Below are positions 18,011 to 26,998 of a stretch of 64,000 nt of DNA, one piece after another; position 1 is the stretch's first letter; every line of letters begins with the position of its first letter. A model generated the notes under the pieces. The model did not search any database and was not told the DNA's origin. It saw only the letters and a list, made by a program, of their open reading frames with translations. The stretch lies in NCBI RefSeq assembly GCF_018309085.1, contig NZ_CP070502.1, positions 1,612,001 to 1,676,000 on the forward strand, given 5' to 3'. Both the position numbers and the translations under genes were made by a program. This stretch comes from Sporosarcina sp. Marseille-Q4063. GTDB lineage: Bacteria; Bacillota; Bacilli; Bacillales_A; Planococcaceae.

Positions 18011-19153
18011 TTTCCTTCTATTTGCTGGTCTTCTAGGAATTGAAGAGATTTCCTGCAGTCTTCCATTGCGCCAGATCTTTTCTACTGGGCGAATTCCTCT
18101 TGTTAATTTGCGGTAGTCTCGCTCTTCGGCAGGGGTTAATAATGAAAGCACTTCCCCGTCCGCGCCCGCGCGTCCAGTTCTTCCTGAACGGTGCACGTAC
18201 TGCTCAACCGTATGCGGCGTGTCGACGTGAATAACATGTGTTAGTCCTTCAATATCCAATCCGCGCGCAGCAAGGTCCGTAGCGATTAAAATGGAAGCGT
18301 CGCCTTTCCGAAAACTTTCAAGCGCGGTTTGACGATCATTTGAACGCATATTGGAATGAAGAACGACAATTGGCGCTTTATTGTAATTTAACTTCATATC
18401 CTTCACTCGGGCTTGGTCAATGTGATTTACGAAAGCAAGAGCTTGCATGCCTTTCACGTGTGAAAGGCCTCGCAGAATATCCGTCTTATCGCGCAAGGAT
18501 GTTTTAATGTATGAATGCGTAATTGTGCCCGTTTTCGGCATATGTTCCGCTTCAAGATGGATACGAAGGGGTTCGTTCATAAACTCGCTTGCAACCCGTT
18601 CGATTTCATCTGTAATCGTAGCGGATACAACAACCACTTGACGGTCGGGGTTTGCGCCATTAATCATGTTTTTAATGATGACGCGATGTTCACGTGATAA
18701 TAGTAAATCGCCTTCATCCAGAACGATATGCTGAACTTCAAATATTTTTAGCCTTTTTGATTTAATCAGCTCAGCAAGCCTTCCCGGTGTGCCGACTACA
18801 ATTGTCGGTTTCTTTTTTAATCGGTCAATTTGACGTTTAGTATTCGCCCCGCCGATTAAAGGTGCGACAGTAATGTTTGTCCCGACAATCCATTCCCGAA
18901 TGACATCAGTGATTTGAATCGCCAACTCTTGTGAAGGCGCGACAATCAAACCTTGAGTTTGTTGTTTGCTGCCATCCACTAAATGTAAAAGAGGTATCGT
19001 GTAGGCAAGCGTTTTTCCAGTGCCTGTTGGAGATTGGGCAACGATATCTTTGCCAGCAAGTATTTCAGGAATCATTTTTTTCTGAATCGGCATTTCATTT
19101 TTAAACTTCCATTTTTCTTTAAATATATCGTCCATTTTTTCCACGAAAGACAT
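18008..19153 (-). CDS. yfmL: DEAD-box-type RNA helicase, YfmL-like
   Basis: ATP-dependent RNA helicase, 381 residues, with a short C-terminus. Visible motifs: Q-like PIQKKMIP, motif I SPTGTGKT, Ib TPGRL, II DEGD in place of DEAD, III SAT, and VI HRSGRTGRAG. B. subtilis YfmL, of near-equal length, assists 50S subunit assembly and cold fitness, and it is the closest match I recognise. The DEGD box is a departure from the canonical motif but keeps the catalytic Asp-Glu. The racemase operon lies upstream on the same strand, separated by a terminator. Confidence 0.85.
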   Translation of the reverse strand: MSFVEKMDDIFKEKWKFKNEMPIQKKMIPEILAGKDIVAQSPTGTGKTLAYTIPLLHLVDGSKQQTQGLIVAPSQELAIQITDVIREWIVGTNITVAPLIGGANTKRQIDRLKKKPTIVVGTPGRLAELIKSKRLKIFEVQHIVLDEGDLLLSREHRVIIKNMINGANPDRQVVVVSATITDEIERVASEFMNEPLRIHLEAEHMPKTGTITHSYIKTSLRDKTDILRGLSHVKGMQALAFVNHIDQARVKDMKLNYNKAPIVVLHSNMRSNDRQTALESFRKGDASILIATDLAARGLDIEGLTHVIHVDTPHTVEQYVHRSGRTGRAGADGEVLSLLTPAEERDYRKLTRGIRPVEKIWRNGRLQEISSIPRRPANRRK

Positions 19154-19212
19154 CTTTATCCCTACTTTCAGTCTGTTCTTTAAAGTGTATCATAGCCGTT
19201 TTATTATTCATT

Positions 19213-19260
19213 AAAAAAACATTCAGAAGTTGCCTTCGCATACTTCTGAATGCTTCTTTT
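19213..19260 (-). terminator. Terminator after the cross-bridge operon
   Basis: CATTCAGAAGT pairs with ACTTCTGAATG, with A and T runs outside. It separates the racemase gene from yfmL. Confidence 0.8.
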
Positions 19261-19955
19261 TACTTCAAACGATATCCGCAAGCCGTTATTGCTGCTTCGG
19301 CAAGAACGAGAAGCGAATCGATGCATCCTTCAAGCTTTAATTCTTTACGCACGATTGACAGTTCCGTGCAGCCAAGAATAAGAACATCGCAACCCGCATC
19401 CTTCATCGATCGGCTGATTGCATTCCATTTATCTGGATCGGCAGGTTCTCCAGCTTTAACATCGTCATAAATGAGCGACATGACAAGTGATTGGATATGG
19501 GAATCTGGCAATACAGGTGTCATCCCATACTTTTCACACGCATCCTGATAAACGCCTGAAGAAATTGTCCCTGTAGTCGCAAGAATCCCTACACGCTCCG
19601 CATTAAGCTGTTTTGCACGTGCTGCCGTTTCATCAATCATATTGATAATGGGCAAATCCGATTCCTTTTGAATTTGATCGTAAAAGGAATGCGCAGTATT
19701 ACACGGCATGATTAATACTTCAGCTTCAGCTACGCGAAGTCGATTCGCATCAGAAATAATATACGGCACAGGATCATCCGTGCTTTCCCCTAAAATGAAT
19801 GCGGTTCGGTCCGGAATCGTTGTATTATTGGTGATAACCATATTTATATGTTCTTGATCTGTATCAGCATCTGTAAGTCGAACAAGCATTTCGCCAATAT
19901 ACATCGTCGCCAATGGCCCGACGCCGCCGATAATGCCTAAAGTTTTCTTTTTCAT
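19260..19955 (-). CDS. Aspartate/glutamate racemase family protein
   Basis: A 231-residue cofactor-independent racemase. The two catalytic cysteines are visible in MPCNTAH (about residue 84) and LGCTELS (about residue 196), with the N-terminal GIIGGVGPLAT motif of the Asp/Glu racemase family. It probably makes D-Asp or D-Glu. It is the third gene of a close operon with a FemX-type transferase (38 bp upstream) and an ATP-grasp ligase, a combination expected for peptidoglycan cross-bridge synthesis. A broad-specificity RacX role is the alternative. Confidence 0.87.
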   Translation of the reverse strand: MKKKTLGIIGGVGPLATMYIGEMLVRLTDADTDQEHINMVITNNTTIPDRTAFILGESTDDPVPYIISDANRLRVAEAEVLIMPCNTAHSFYDQIQKESDLPIINMIDETAARAKQLNAERVGILATTGTISSGVYQDACEKYGMTPVLPDSHIQSLVMSLIYDDVKAGEPADPDKWNAISRSMKDAGCDVLILGCTELSIVRKELKLEGCIDSLLVLAEAAITACGYRLK

Positions 19956-19993
19956 ATCACTTCAAAACCTTTACTTTATGATTTCACCAACAA

Positions 19994-21037
19994 TTATCTG
20001 CGACTAATTTTCTTCCGCAAGTTTTGGATTTTAGGAACGACAGACTCCAACACATTGTACATAAACGGTTTATAAACTTTGTTTATCTCACCAATGTACT
20101 GGGCAGGTTCATCTTTATCGCAAAAACTCTTTTTAAACATATATAAACCATCATTGTTCGACAGCTCGAAAACACCGCCAAAGTCGTATTGCTCGGCGCC
20201 TGTTTCAATTCCCCATTTAATCATCTCGTAATTCATGAGATGATTCGGGTTCAAGTTACGTTTTATATTCGTACTTCCTGCATACAAGAAATATAATTTC
20301 CCGTAATAATTAATTGTCAAACCAGCTGCTAATATATCATCTTCATGCGTCGCGATATAGATTCTGCAATTTTCTCCAAAAGAATCACGGATTTGCTTAA
20401 AGTATTCGACTGATCGAGTTGAAATTTTGTTCCGTGCGGCCATTGTCATATACGCATTATGAAGGATTTCAATATCTTCATCGCTTCTTGAATAACGGAC
20501 TTCTACGCCCCTTCTAGCCGAACCGCGAATCGAACTTCTACATCTTTTCGAAAACTTCATCATGATAGACTCTTCATCATGGTCTTCCAAATAGAGAATC
20601 ATATTTAATCTCGGTTGTATTAATTTGTCTTGATCATCATCTTTTGAAATTAAACTGAAACCGTTATTTTTATATAAATTGTACAATTCGTCCGAATACG
20701 ACACCTCTGGATCGAACTTCAACATAATTGCTTTATTTTTCTTAGCCACTACATCTGCTTCTTTAAGTAGCTCTTCCACGAGTTCAATATCTGAAACATC
20801 GCAAACCGGTCCCCTCGGTGCATAAAGAACTGAAAATCCACCAGGTAATCGCTTGATCAATATTGAAAGCGCGGCAACAATTTCACCGTTTTTTTCTAAA
20901 TAAACATGTTCGTTGCCCCAATCGTCCTTAACCTCAGACCATAAACGATCTTGAGTCACGGAACGAAATTTTGAGTTTCGAACAAAATGATCATATCTTT
21001 TCACGTCTTGCTTATTTGATTTATCAAGCAAAGCCAT
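19994..21037 (-). CDS. FemX/FemAB-family peptidoglycan bridge aminoacyltransferase
   Basis: Transfers an amino acid (Gly, Ala or Ser) from aminoacyl-tRNA to the lysine of the peptidoglycan precursor. The 347-residue protein has tandem GNAT-like domains; visible features include FSVLYAPRGPVCD, FSKRCRSSIRGSARRGVEVRY, AGLTINYYGKLYFLYAGS and ETGAEQYDFGGVF, all typical of FemABX proteins. GGAGGG precedes the ATG. It lies between an ATP-grasp ligase and an Asp/Glu racemase on the same strand, so it likely places the first residue of a Lys-X-D-Asp/D-Glu bridge. The amino acid used is not readable. Confidence 0.88.
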   Translation of the reverse strand: MALLDKSNKQDVKRYDHFVRNSKFRSVTQDRLWSEVKDDWGNEHVYLEKNGEIVAALSILIKRLPGGFSVLYAPRGPVCDVSDIELVEELLKEADVVAKKNKAIMLKFDPEVSYSDELYNLYKNNGFSLISKDDDQDKLIQPRLNMILYLEDHDEESIMMKFSKRCRSSIRGSARRGVEVRYSRSDEDIEILHNAYMTMAARNKISTRSVEYFKQIRDSFGENCRIYIATHEDDILAAGLTINYYGKLYFLYAGSTNIKRNLNPNHLMNYEMIKWGIETGAEQYDFGGVFELSNNDGLYMFKKSFCDKDEPAQYIGEINKVYKPFMYNVLESVVPKIQNLRKKISRR

Positions 21038-21087
21038 TTCGTTAAACCCTCCATTTTCTCAGATTAACCATAATCCGAGACATTACC

Positions 21088-22308
21088 TTACTCTTTTAAC
21101 TTAAAATATTTTTCAAATCGACCATAATAATCTTTATAAAACGAATTTAATTTGAAACGGCGAATAAGCCCTAAATCTTTCGGATAATAAAGCGTGCTTG
21201 AAGATTCACCTTTATCGAATCGATCGATAACTTGTTTTTTCAAATCCTCATCCATCGTATATTCGATCAAAAGATCCTTTGGAACTGTATGCCAAAGATG
21301 ATTATTTGTTCCGTATTCAGTTGGTGCAGGACGGTCATAAACACGGTCCTCTACAAGGTATTTCGCCATATTATAGCCATTTGCCGTAACGAAGTAGCTA
21401 CTGCGGCCTTGACGGATATTCAATTCGAATATTTTATATTTGCCATCGCGTCGGTCGTATTTCAAATCGATATTCGCGTAGCCTCTAAATCCGATTTTCT
21501 CAAGGAAGTTTTTATATTTCGCATAAATTTCTTGATTTTCCTCGCCGATAATTCCGACGTAGTTGCCGATTAGAATCGGGGTATAATCTTCAAGTATAAC
21601 GCGGCCTAAACACATCATCCGCACTTTTCCATGTTGGTCGACATAAGCATTTAACACACGCATTACCGTATCGTTGCCAGGTATATAGTCTTGAACGATC
21701 AACGAGTCTTCGTATGTCGATGAATAAATGTCGTTAATTGTCTTCGTGAAACTTGCCTTATCATGAAGAACATAAGCCTTTTTCTTTCCTTCAAACTGCG
21801 CATTGAAATAAGTCATGCTATCCGACGGCTTAACGACGATCGGAAAATCGAATGGGAGCTCCATTTCTGGATCCATGCCCTTTTGGAAAATTAGCGTGTC
21901 CGGATAATCGAGACCATACTCCTCGCACATCTCATAAAAACGTTCTTTATAAACAACCTGATCCATCAGCTCCTCGCTGATGAACGGCAGGATATAATGC
22001 GGTTCAAGCTCTGCCTTATGACGAATCGCGAGTTCAGCGTAGTTTTCGTTACTCGCAATAACAAGCAGCTTGTCAGCACGGTTTTTTAGCTCTTTATGTA
22101 AATCAAGCATGCTTTGAATGAAATACGTAGGTTCGTCCAATTTTTCATAAATCTTTTTTTCAACAATTTTACTATGCATCGTCGGCAATATATGCCCTTT
22201 TGTTACAACGACGCTCTTTATTCCGTATTGTTCGTGGAACGCTCTTGCCATTCCATAAGCATTATCATCTGATCCCAGTATCACTGGTAGAAAATCTTCT
22301 TTTTTCAT
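21088..22308 (-). CDS. ATP-grasp ligase, D-aspartate ligase-like
   Basis: 406-residue ATP-grasp carboxylate-amine ligase, starting at the ATG at 22308 (MKKEDFLPVILGS) behind GAGGAAT; an in-frame start 48 nt upstream lacks a site. ATP-grasp features: the PIVVKPSDSM strand, VQDYIPGNDTVMRVL, and KYKIFELNIRQGRSSY carrying the Mg-binding Glu/Asn. The layout resembles Enterococcus D-Asp ligase (Asl), which adds D-Asp to the lysine side chain. With the downstream FemX and racemase genes it suggests attachment of D-Asp or D-Glu to the cross-bridge. Amino acid specificity is inferred from context. Confidence 0.8.
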   Translation of the reverse strand: MKKEDFLPVILGSDDNAYGMARAFHEQYGIKSVVVTKGHILPTMHSKIVEKKIYEKLDEPTYFIQSMLDLHKELKNRADKLLVIASNENYAELAIRHKAELEPHYILPFISEELMDQVVYKERFYEMCEEYGLDYPDTLIFQKGMDPEMELPFDFPIVVKPSDSMTYFNAQFEGKKKAYVLHDKASFTKTINDIYSSTYEDSLIVQDYIPGNDTVMRVLNAYVDQHGKVRMMCLGRVILEDYTPILIGNYVGIIGEENQEIYAKYKNFLEKIGFRGYANIDLKYDRRDGKYKIFELNIRQGRSSYFVTANGYNMAKYLVEDRVYDRPAPTEYGTNNHLWHTVPKDLLIEYTMDEDLKKQVIDRFDKGESSSTLYYPKDLGLIRRFKLNSFYKDYYGRFEKYFKLKE

Positions 22309-22545
22309 TAGTAATTCCTCATTTCTTAACAAGTGTCTTTCCTTCAGGCACCCCATAAAATGAAATTTATATAGCCGTTCATTACGCTAAAATAAGAATA
22401 CACACATCCTTAAATCTACGTCAAAAAAGGGACACTGTCAATTTTACGAGGTGTTTCTTATCTTTTCATTAAGATATATGCGATAATCTAAAATAGAAAT
22501 TAGAGAAGGATTTATTTTTCAATCCAATTGATGGAGGCGTACGGT

Positions 22546-23613
22546 TTGACGATTTTTTTAACAGGTACTACAGGGTTTTTAGGCGGAAAACTGCTGACTA
22601 ATCTTTTACAATCGACAACTCATAATTTATATGTGCTTGTCAGGAATATAGAGAAAGCTGAAAGGCTTGTTTCAACACTTCCGGGTGACGCGACAAATCG
22701 CATTACACTGCTCCGCGGGGATATAACAAAACCAAACTGCGGACTGAATGAAGATGAAATCAACGAGCTGACGAATGAAGTTTCGATTTTTTATCACCTC
22801 GCTGCTCTTGTAAAATTCGACCAAGAACTACGCGACGAAATATTTTCAATTAATTACGATGGTACGAAGCAGGCACTTGAACTTGCCAAACGCTTACATG
22901 TATCTAAATTCTTTTATATCAGTACAGCATATACCGTCGGAAAGCATGCCCATGGAATTGAGGAACTTTACCCGATTGATGTAGCGGGCCATAATCCATA
23001 CGAAGATAGCAAAGTGCAATCTGAACATCTGGCCTTCGCTTATTCTAATGACTTTGATGTATCTATTTTCCGACCATCAATTATTGTAGGCGACTCCATT
23101 ACAGGCGAGGCTGATTCAGAATTCACCTTATATGGATTTATGCGCGCGCTTGATGTATTTAAACGACGGATTTCAAGATCATCTGAAGAGCCGGACAGAG
23201 TCTATCGTGTCCTTGGCAGTAAACATGCAACTTCGAATTTTGTGCCGGTCAATTATGTTGCAGATATTTTAGCGTTAGCTGAAAGTAAGGCAAAACCAAA
23301 TACAATTTATAATATAACGAATCCTGATCCAGCGACGAATTTCGATATTTTAACGTTGATCAAAAATGCGCTTGATTTCGATAAACTGGAAATCATCGAG
23401 AACGCTGAAAACGCAAACCTCACAGCCGAGGAAGTTCGGTTAAATGAAATGATTAGCGTATTTATCGATTATTTATCCCGTTCCTTTGATTTTAAAGATG
23501 ACAATACGGTGGAATTAATCGCAGGGTCGGAAATCGAACACCTTCATATGCCAGAAGAAACGTTAACAATGATTATTAATGCTTATTTTGGAATTCAAGA
23601 TAATAGCCAGTGA
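22546..23613 (+). CDS. NAD(P)-binding SDR protein (NAD_binding_4/thioester-reductase-like)
   Basis: A 356-residue extended short-chain dehydrogenase. It begins with the Rossmann motif FLTGTTGFLGGKLL and has the catalytic-type YTVGKHAHG...NPYEDSKVQSE (Tyr/Lys region). The overall pattern resembles the reductase domains that act on acyl thioesters, but the substrate is unknown. GGAGG at 22533-22537 lies 8 nt before TTG 22546, favouring this start; the ATG at 22531 overlaps the ribosome site. Confidence 0.78.
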   Translation: MTIFLTGTTGFLGGKLLTNLLQSTTHNLYVLVRNIEKAERLVSTLPGDATNRITLLRGDITKPNCGLNEDEINELTNEVSIFYHLAALVKFDQELRDEIFSINYDGTKQALELAKRLHVSKFFYISTAYTVGKHAHGIEELYPIDVAGHNPYEDSKVQSEHLAFAYSNDFDVSIFRPSIIVGDSITGEADSEFTLYGFMRALDVFKRRISRSSEEPDRVYRVLGSKHATSNFVPVNYVADILALAESKAKPNTIYNITNPDPATNFDILTLIKNALDFDKLEIIENAENANLTAEEVRLNEMISVFIDYLSRSFDFKDDNTVELIAGSEIEHLHMPEETLTMIINAYFGIQDNSQ

Positions 23614-23700
23614 CCATTCAGGATAAAACAACCAGTTTAATCTTGTCGGGATTGGGGAAAATAGAAAGAACAATCCTGAAAGTTGAATGGAGGCTTACAG

Positions 23701-23877
23701 ATGGATTCATCAAATAATAAAAAGAACGAAAATGTTGAGATGGGCACTGATTGGGCTAAAAATGCCGAGGATGCAGCGAAAAGAGCTGAAGATCAAGTTT
23801 CCGAATTAAAAAAGGAAGCGCAACAACAGCTTAAGGGCAGTAAAAGTTCTTACAATAACCCGACTGATAAAAAATAA
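23701..23877 (+). CDS. Small hydrophilic helical protein
   Basis: 58 residues from the ATG at 23701, which follows TGGAGGC. The product is Asn/Lys/Glu-rich with a central helix (WAKNAEDAAKRAEDQVSELKKEA) likely to form a coiled coil. No family recognised; such proteins are common stress- or spore-associated products in bacilli. A terminator lies 10 bp downstream. Confidence 0.65.
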   Translation: MDSSNNKKNENVEMGTDWAKNAEDAAKRAEDQVSELKKEAQQQLKGSKSSYNNPTDKK

Positions 23878-23887
23878 ATGTAACTAT

Positions 23888-23924
23888 CCAGCACTCGCCT
23901 TAAAAGTGAGTGCTGGATTTTTTT
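23888..23924 (+). terminator. Terminator of the small helical protein gene
   Basis: CCAGCACTC / GAGTGCTGG followed by seven T. Confidence 0.9.
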
Positions 23925-23941
23925 ACGTTTTACTATCTATT

Positions 23942-24206
23942 CTGGCAGAGCTATTTTTGATAGGATCCTCAAAAATATGCCTTAATGATTCAGGGTTGTT
24001 TTTTGAACGAAGTGCGCGTTCAAAAACCTTTTCCGGCAGAGCTATTTTTGATAGGATCCTCAAAAATATGCCTGAGTGATTCAGGGTTGTTTTTTGAACG
24101 AAGTGCGCGTTCAAAAACCTTTTCCGGCAGAGCTATTTTAGGATCCTCAAAAATATGCCTGAGTGATTCAGGGTTGTTTTTTGAACGAAGTGCGCGTTCA
24201 AAAACC
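23942..24206. repeat. Three tandem copies of a 91-bp repeat at the 3' end of yitT
   Basis: Copies begin at 23944, 24035 and 24126 (GGCAGAGCTATTTT...), exactly 91 bp apart. They differ by a few substitutions, and the third lacks four bases near GATAGGATCC. Each unit holds three inverted repeats: TATTTTTGA..GGATCC..TCAAAAATA, CCTGA/TCAGG (imperfect in copy 1), and TTTTTGAACG/CGTTCAAAAA. The last is a plausible terminator for yitT, and the yitT stop codon lies within the third copy. The frames open across the repeats are not believed to be genes. Confidence 0.9.
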
Positions 24207-25058
24207 CTTATCAAATTGCGCTTTTGAAAAACCTCTACCAAGAATCTCGGATGCATTTACGAAAATGACGAACGAGTCTGGTTCAACTTCTTGTAGCAGC
24301 TTTTTAAAATAGATGGCTTCTGATTGTTCAACGACACATAAAATCATTGTCTTCTCTTCATTTGAATAACCGCCCAGCGTTTTCACTTTCGTTAAGCCGC
24401 GGTTAATTTCATTTTTAATAATGGATTGGATTTTTTCTTCTTTATCCGTAATGATAAGGATTAACTTTGTCGGCGATGTCTGCAATTGGACAAAATCGAT
24501 TACTTTGCTTGTGACATAAATGGACATGAGCGCATACAAAGCCAACTCGAAGTTAAAGACAAACGCTGATGTGACGACAACTAATCCATCAACGAGAAGT
24601 TGTGAAAATCCGCTGGAAAGACCCGTAAATTTTTTCAACACTTGTGCGATTAACGCCGTGCCACCCGTTGAACCATTTCCGCGGTAAACAATACCAAGTC
24701 CGACGCCTAGCATGATCCCGCCGTAAATTGCGGCGAGTAAAGGATTATCTACCGAAAGATTCATGCCCTGGGTAACCCATATCGTAAACGGCACGAACAA
24801 AGTTCCAACGAGCGTTTTCACACTGAACTCCCTGCCTATAAATACAATGCCGACGATTAATAACGGAATATTGATAAGCCATTGCACGTAGGCCGGATTG
24901 AATTGAAATACTTCATAAAGAATCGTACTAATTCCTGAAACTCCCCCAGCTGCTAAACGTGCTGGCAAGAGGAATATATTAAACGCCAATCCGACTAACG
25001 CGGCACCGACAATAATTTGTATATATTCAAATGCTAATGATTTTTTAAAAGTACGCAT
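24198..25058 (-). CDS. YitT family membrane protein (DUF161/DUF2179)
   Basis: 286 residues: five to six membrane helices (residues 10-170) and a soluble C-terminal DUF2179 domain (IIKNEINRGLTKVKTLGGYSNEEKTMILCVV...). The GNGSTGGTALIAQVL segment is a family hallmark. Role unknown; YitT paralogues are common in bacilli. GGAGA precedes the ATG. The last residues (after ASEILGRGF) run into the 91-bp repeat array, so the native C-terminus may have been altered by repeat insertion. Confidence 0.87.
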   Translation of the reverse strand: MRTFKKSLAFEYIQIIVGAALVGLAFNIFLLPARLAAGGVSGISTILYEVFQFNPAYVQWLINIPLLIVGIVFIGREFSVKTLVGTLFVPFTIWVTQGMNLSVDNPLLAAIYGGIMLGVGLGIVYRGNGSTGGTALIAQVLKKFTGLSSGFSQLLVDGLVVVTSAFVFNFELALYALMSIYVTSKVIDFVQLQTSPTKLILIITDKEEKIQSIIKNEINRGLTKVKTLGGYSNEEKTMILCVVEQSEAIYFKKLLQEVEPDSFVIFVNASEILGRGFSKAQFDKGF

Positions 25059-25160
25059 GATAGTAAATCTCCTTTCATACCCAACCTCCCTATTCTAACA
25101 AAAAACTTGCGGTTCGTCTCGAGTATGAGCAAGTAAAAGTTGATCACGCCAAACAAAAAA

Positions 25161-25196
25161 ACATTGTTGCGACATAACCAGCTGTCGCAACAATGT
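25161..25196. terminator. Terminator upstream of yitT, downstream of the 25211-25885 gene
   Basis: ACATTGTTGCGACA / TGTCGCAACAATGT, 14-bp perfect arms, with an A-run/T-run flank. Confidence 0.85.
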
Positions 25197-25210
25197 ATTT
25201 ACATGTAAAC

Positions 25211-25885
25211 TTAAAAGTCTTCTTCACCTGTAGAGTAAATGACGTTCCAGCTATCCGAATTGAACAAATCAACGGCCTTCACACGTTCACCGTGTCCCAA
25301 AACCGCCTCATCATCCACTAGTGCGACGACCATTGATTTAATCCCATTATCCAAATTAAGATAAATGTCGCCTACTGATGGTCTTTTCGACGCCTCTTCA
25401 ACAGCTTGCTCTTTTAATTCGCGGTCTGCCGCTGCTTGTTCCGGGGTCACAAGTGATTGGTCTAAGTAATCAATCTTTCGACTATCAGGCGCTATGCCGG
25501 GTTCTAACACTAAAAACTCTTTCGGCTTCACCGTGTTATAAAGCGTCGTATATACTTTATCGCCAACAAGTTCGCCGACTTTTTCAAATTCGTTTAACGT
25601 ATAATGATCTAATTGGCCAGGATCCGGATGCGTAATTAAGATATATCCATCTACTTCCGCTTGCTTGTCTTTTCGAAGTGTGTAACGCGCGCCTTGGAAT
25701 ATAAGGGAGTCCAAATGTTGCGGACGGTGCAAAGTGAGTTCGTCAGCTCTGCAATTCACCTGTTCCATGTCTTTAATCCGAAATAATTTTATGGACAATC
25801 TTGATAAGGGACGAACAGAATAAACTTTATGCAATTCATTTTTATAATAGACAAATTGACCTTTTCGTACTTGTAATAAATTCAT
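25211..25885 (-). CDS. Hypothetical protein, 224 residues
   Basis: Not recognised. The start is the ATG at 25885 (MNLLQVRKGQFVYY) behind GGAGGG; the longer frame to 25924 would include that site. The N-terminal 60 residues form a small beta-rich region (KGQFVYYKNELHKVYSVRPL), the middle is acidic and helical (PEQAAADRELKEQAVEEASKRP), and the end again beta-rich with an acidic tail. No signal peptide or membrane helix, so probably cytoplasmic. It is monocistronic. Confidence 0.7.
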   Translation of the reverse strand: MNLLQVRKGQFVYYKNELHKVYSVRPLSRLSIKLFRIKDMEQVNCRADELTLHRPQHLDSLIFQGARYTLRKDKQAEVDGYILITHPDPGQLDHYTLNEFEKVGELVGDKVYTTLYNTVKPKEFLVLEPGIAPDSRKIDYLDQSLVTPEQAAADRELKEQAVEEASKRPSVGDIYLNLDNGIKSMVVALVDDEAVLGHGERVKAVDLFNSDSWNVIYSTGEEDF

Positions 25886-26009
25886 ACATAAACCCTCCAA
25901 TGCTTTTATTACCGTTGTCATCATAGTATAAGATAACCGTTAGAATGTCCAAGACGGCAAATTAATTTGCCTTAAAAATTTACCCATTAAAAATTGGGAG
26001 GATTGAAAA

Positions 26010-26933
26010 TTGGTTATAAAACCGCCCCGCTTGCAAAAAGGGGATACTGTCGGAATCGTTACTTTAGGAAGTCCCTTGGCAGCAAATCGGATTAATGAAG
26101 GAATCTCGTATTTAAAAAGTATCGGCTACGAAGTCGTTGTCGGTGAACATGTTTATTCCGCGAGTGGATTCTTAGCTGCAACCCCGGAACAAATGGCGTC
26201 GGATTTGATGAACATGTTTGAAAATAAAAAAGTAAAATGGATCTTGCCTGCACGGGGCGGCGTTGGCGTTGAAGGAATTCTTCCTTATCTAGACTTTTCA
26301 ATAATCGCCCAAAACCCGAAAATTGTTTCAGGATATAGCGACATAACAATTCTGCTGAACGTACTTTATGAGTATGCCCAGTTAATCACATTTCAAAGTC
26401 TTCTTTTGATCGATTTTAAAACAAATACGCCAAAATATAACTTCGATCAATTCTTCCATGCGACATCGACCGTAACATCTCCTTGGCAAATTACGAATCC
26501 ACCTGGCGTGGCCTTGCGAAGTTTGGTTCCTGGTAATGTTTCTGGACCCATCGTCGGCGGAAATCTCACCTCTTTCGTAGGTACTTTAGGGACTTCATTT
26601 GAAATAAATACGGATGGAAAAATTATTGTTCTTGAAGAAACTCATGAACCCATTAACACCGTATATAGATATTTGAATCACCTTTTATTGGCGAAGAAAT
26701 TCGATGATTGTTTAGGTATTATTATGGGTGAATGCACAAATTGCCAAGCGGCCTATGGAAAAACTTATACCGATTTGATCAATCAATTCTTGGTTCCGTT
26801 GGGTAAACCGCTGATGTCAAATCTTGCCACTGCGCACGGCAGATTTAAAGCGACGATACCAATCGGCGCGACGGTAAATATGAATACGTATAATCGAACA
26901 ATGACTGTTATGGAACCGACTGTTAGTCCTTGA
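26010..26933 (+). CDS. LD-carboxypeptidase (S66 family, MccF-like)
   Basis: Serine peptidase of family S66, which cleaves L,D bonds of murein tetrapeptides or detoxifies microcin C-like compounds. The 307-residue protein has the N-terminal GDTVGIVTLGSPLA, the nucleophile Ser in GYSDIT, Glu in LEETHEP and His in TAHGRFKATIPIG. The start is TTG behind GGGAGG. No signal peptide, so it acts in the cytoplasm and probably in peptidoglycan recycling or self-immunity. Confidence 0.88.
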   Translation: MVIKPPRLQKGDTVGIVTLGSPLAANRINEGISYLKSIGYEVVVGEHVYSASGFLAATPEQMASDLMNMFENKKVKWILPARGGVGVEGILPYLDFSIIAQNPKIVSGYSDITILLNVLYEYAQLITFQSLLLIDFKTNTPKYNFDQFFHATSTVTSPWQITNPPGVALRSLVPGNVSGPIVGGNLTSFVGTLGTSFEINTDGKIIVLEETHEPINTVYRYLNHLLLAKKFDDCLGIIMGECTNCQAAYGKTYTDLINQFLVPLGKPLMSNLATAHGRFKATIPIGATVNMNTYNRTMTVMEPTVSP

Positions 26934-26964
26934 GTTCAACGTCCATTGATTCACCTTATTTATT

Positions 26965-26973
26965 CATATACTA
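26965..26973 (+). promoter_or_regulatory. Sigma-K-like -10 element
   Basis: CATATACTA fits the sigma-K -10 consensus CATANNNTA. The 12 bases from here (CATATACTAGTA) are identical to those in the collagen-like gene promoter at 36574. No good -35 AC is present at 16-17 bp, so the call is weak. Confidence 0.4.
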
Positions 26974-26998
26974 GTAGTAAAATGAAATGAGGAAAATC

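Noticed and set aside
23942..24206. Possible CRISPR array
   Set aside because: The units are adjacent 91-bp copies with no unique spacers and there are no cas genes.
23985..24256. Reading frames of 63-80 codons on both strands across the 91-bp repeats
   Set aside because: They repeat the same peptide for each repeat unit, lack ribosome sites and exist only because 91-bp copies keep frames open.
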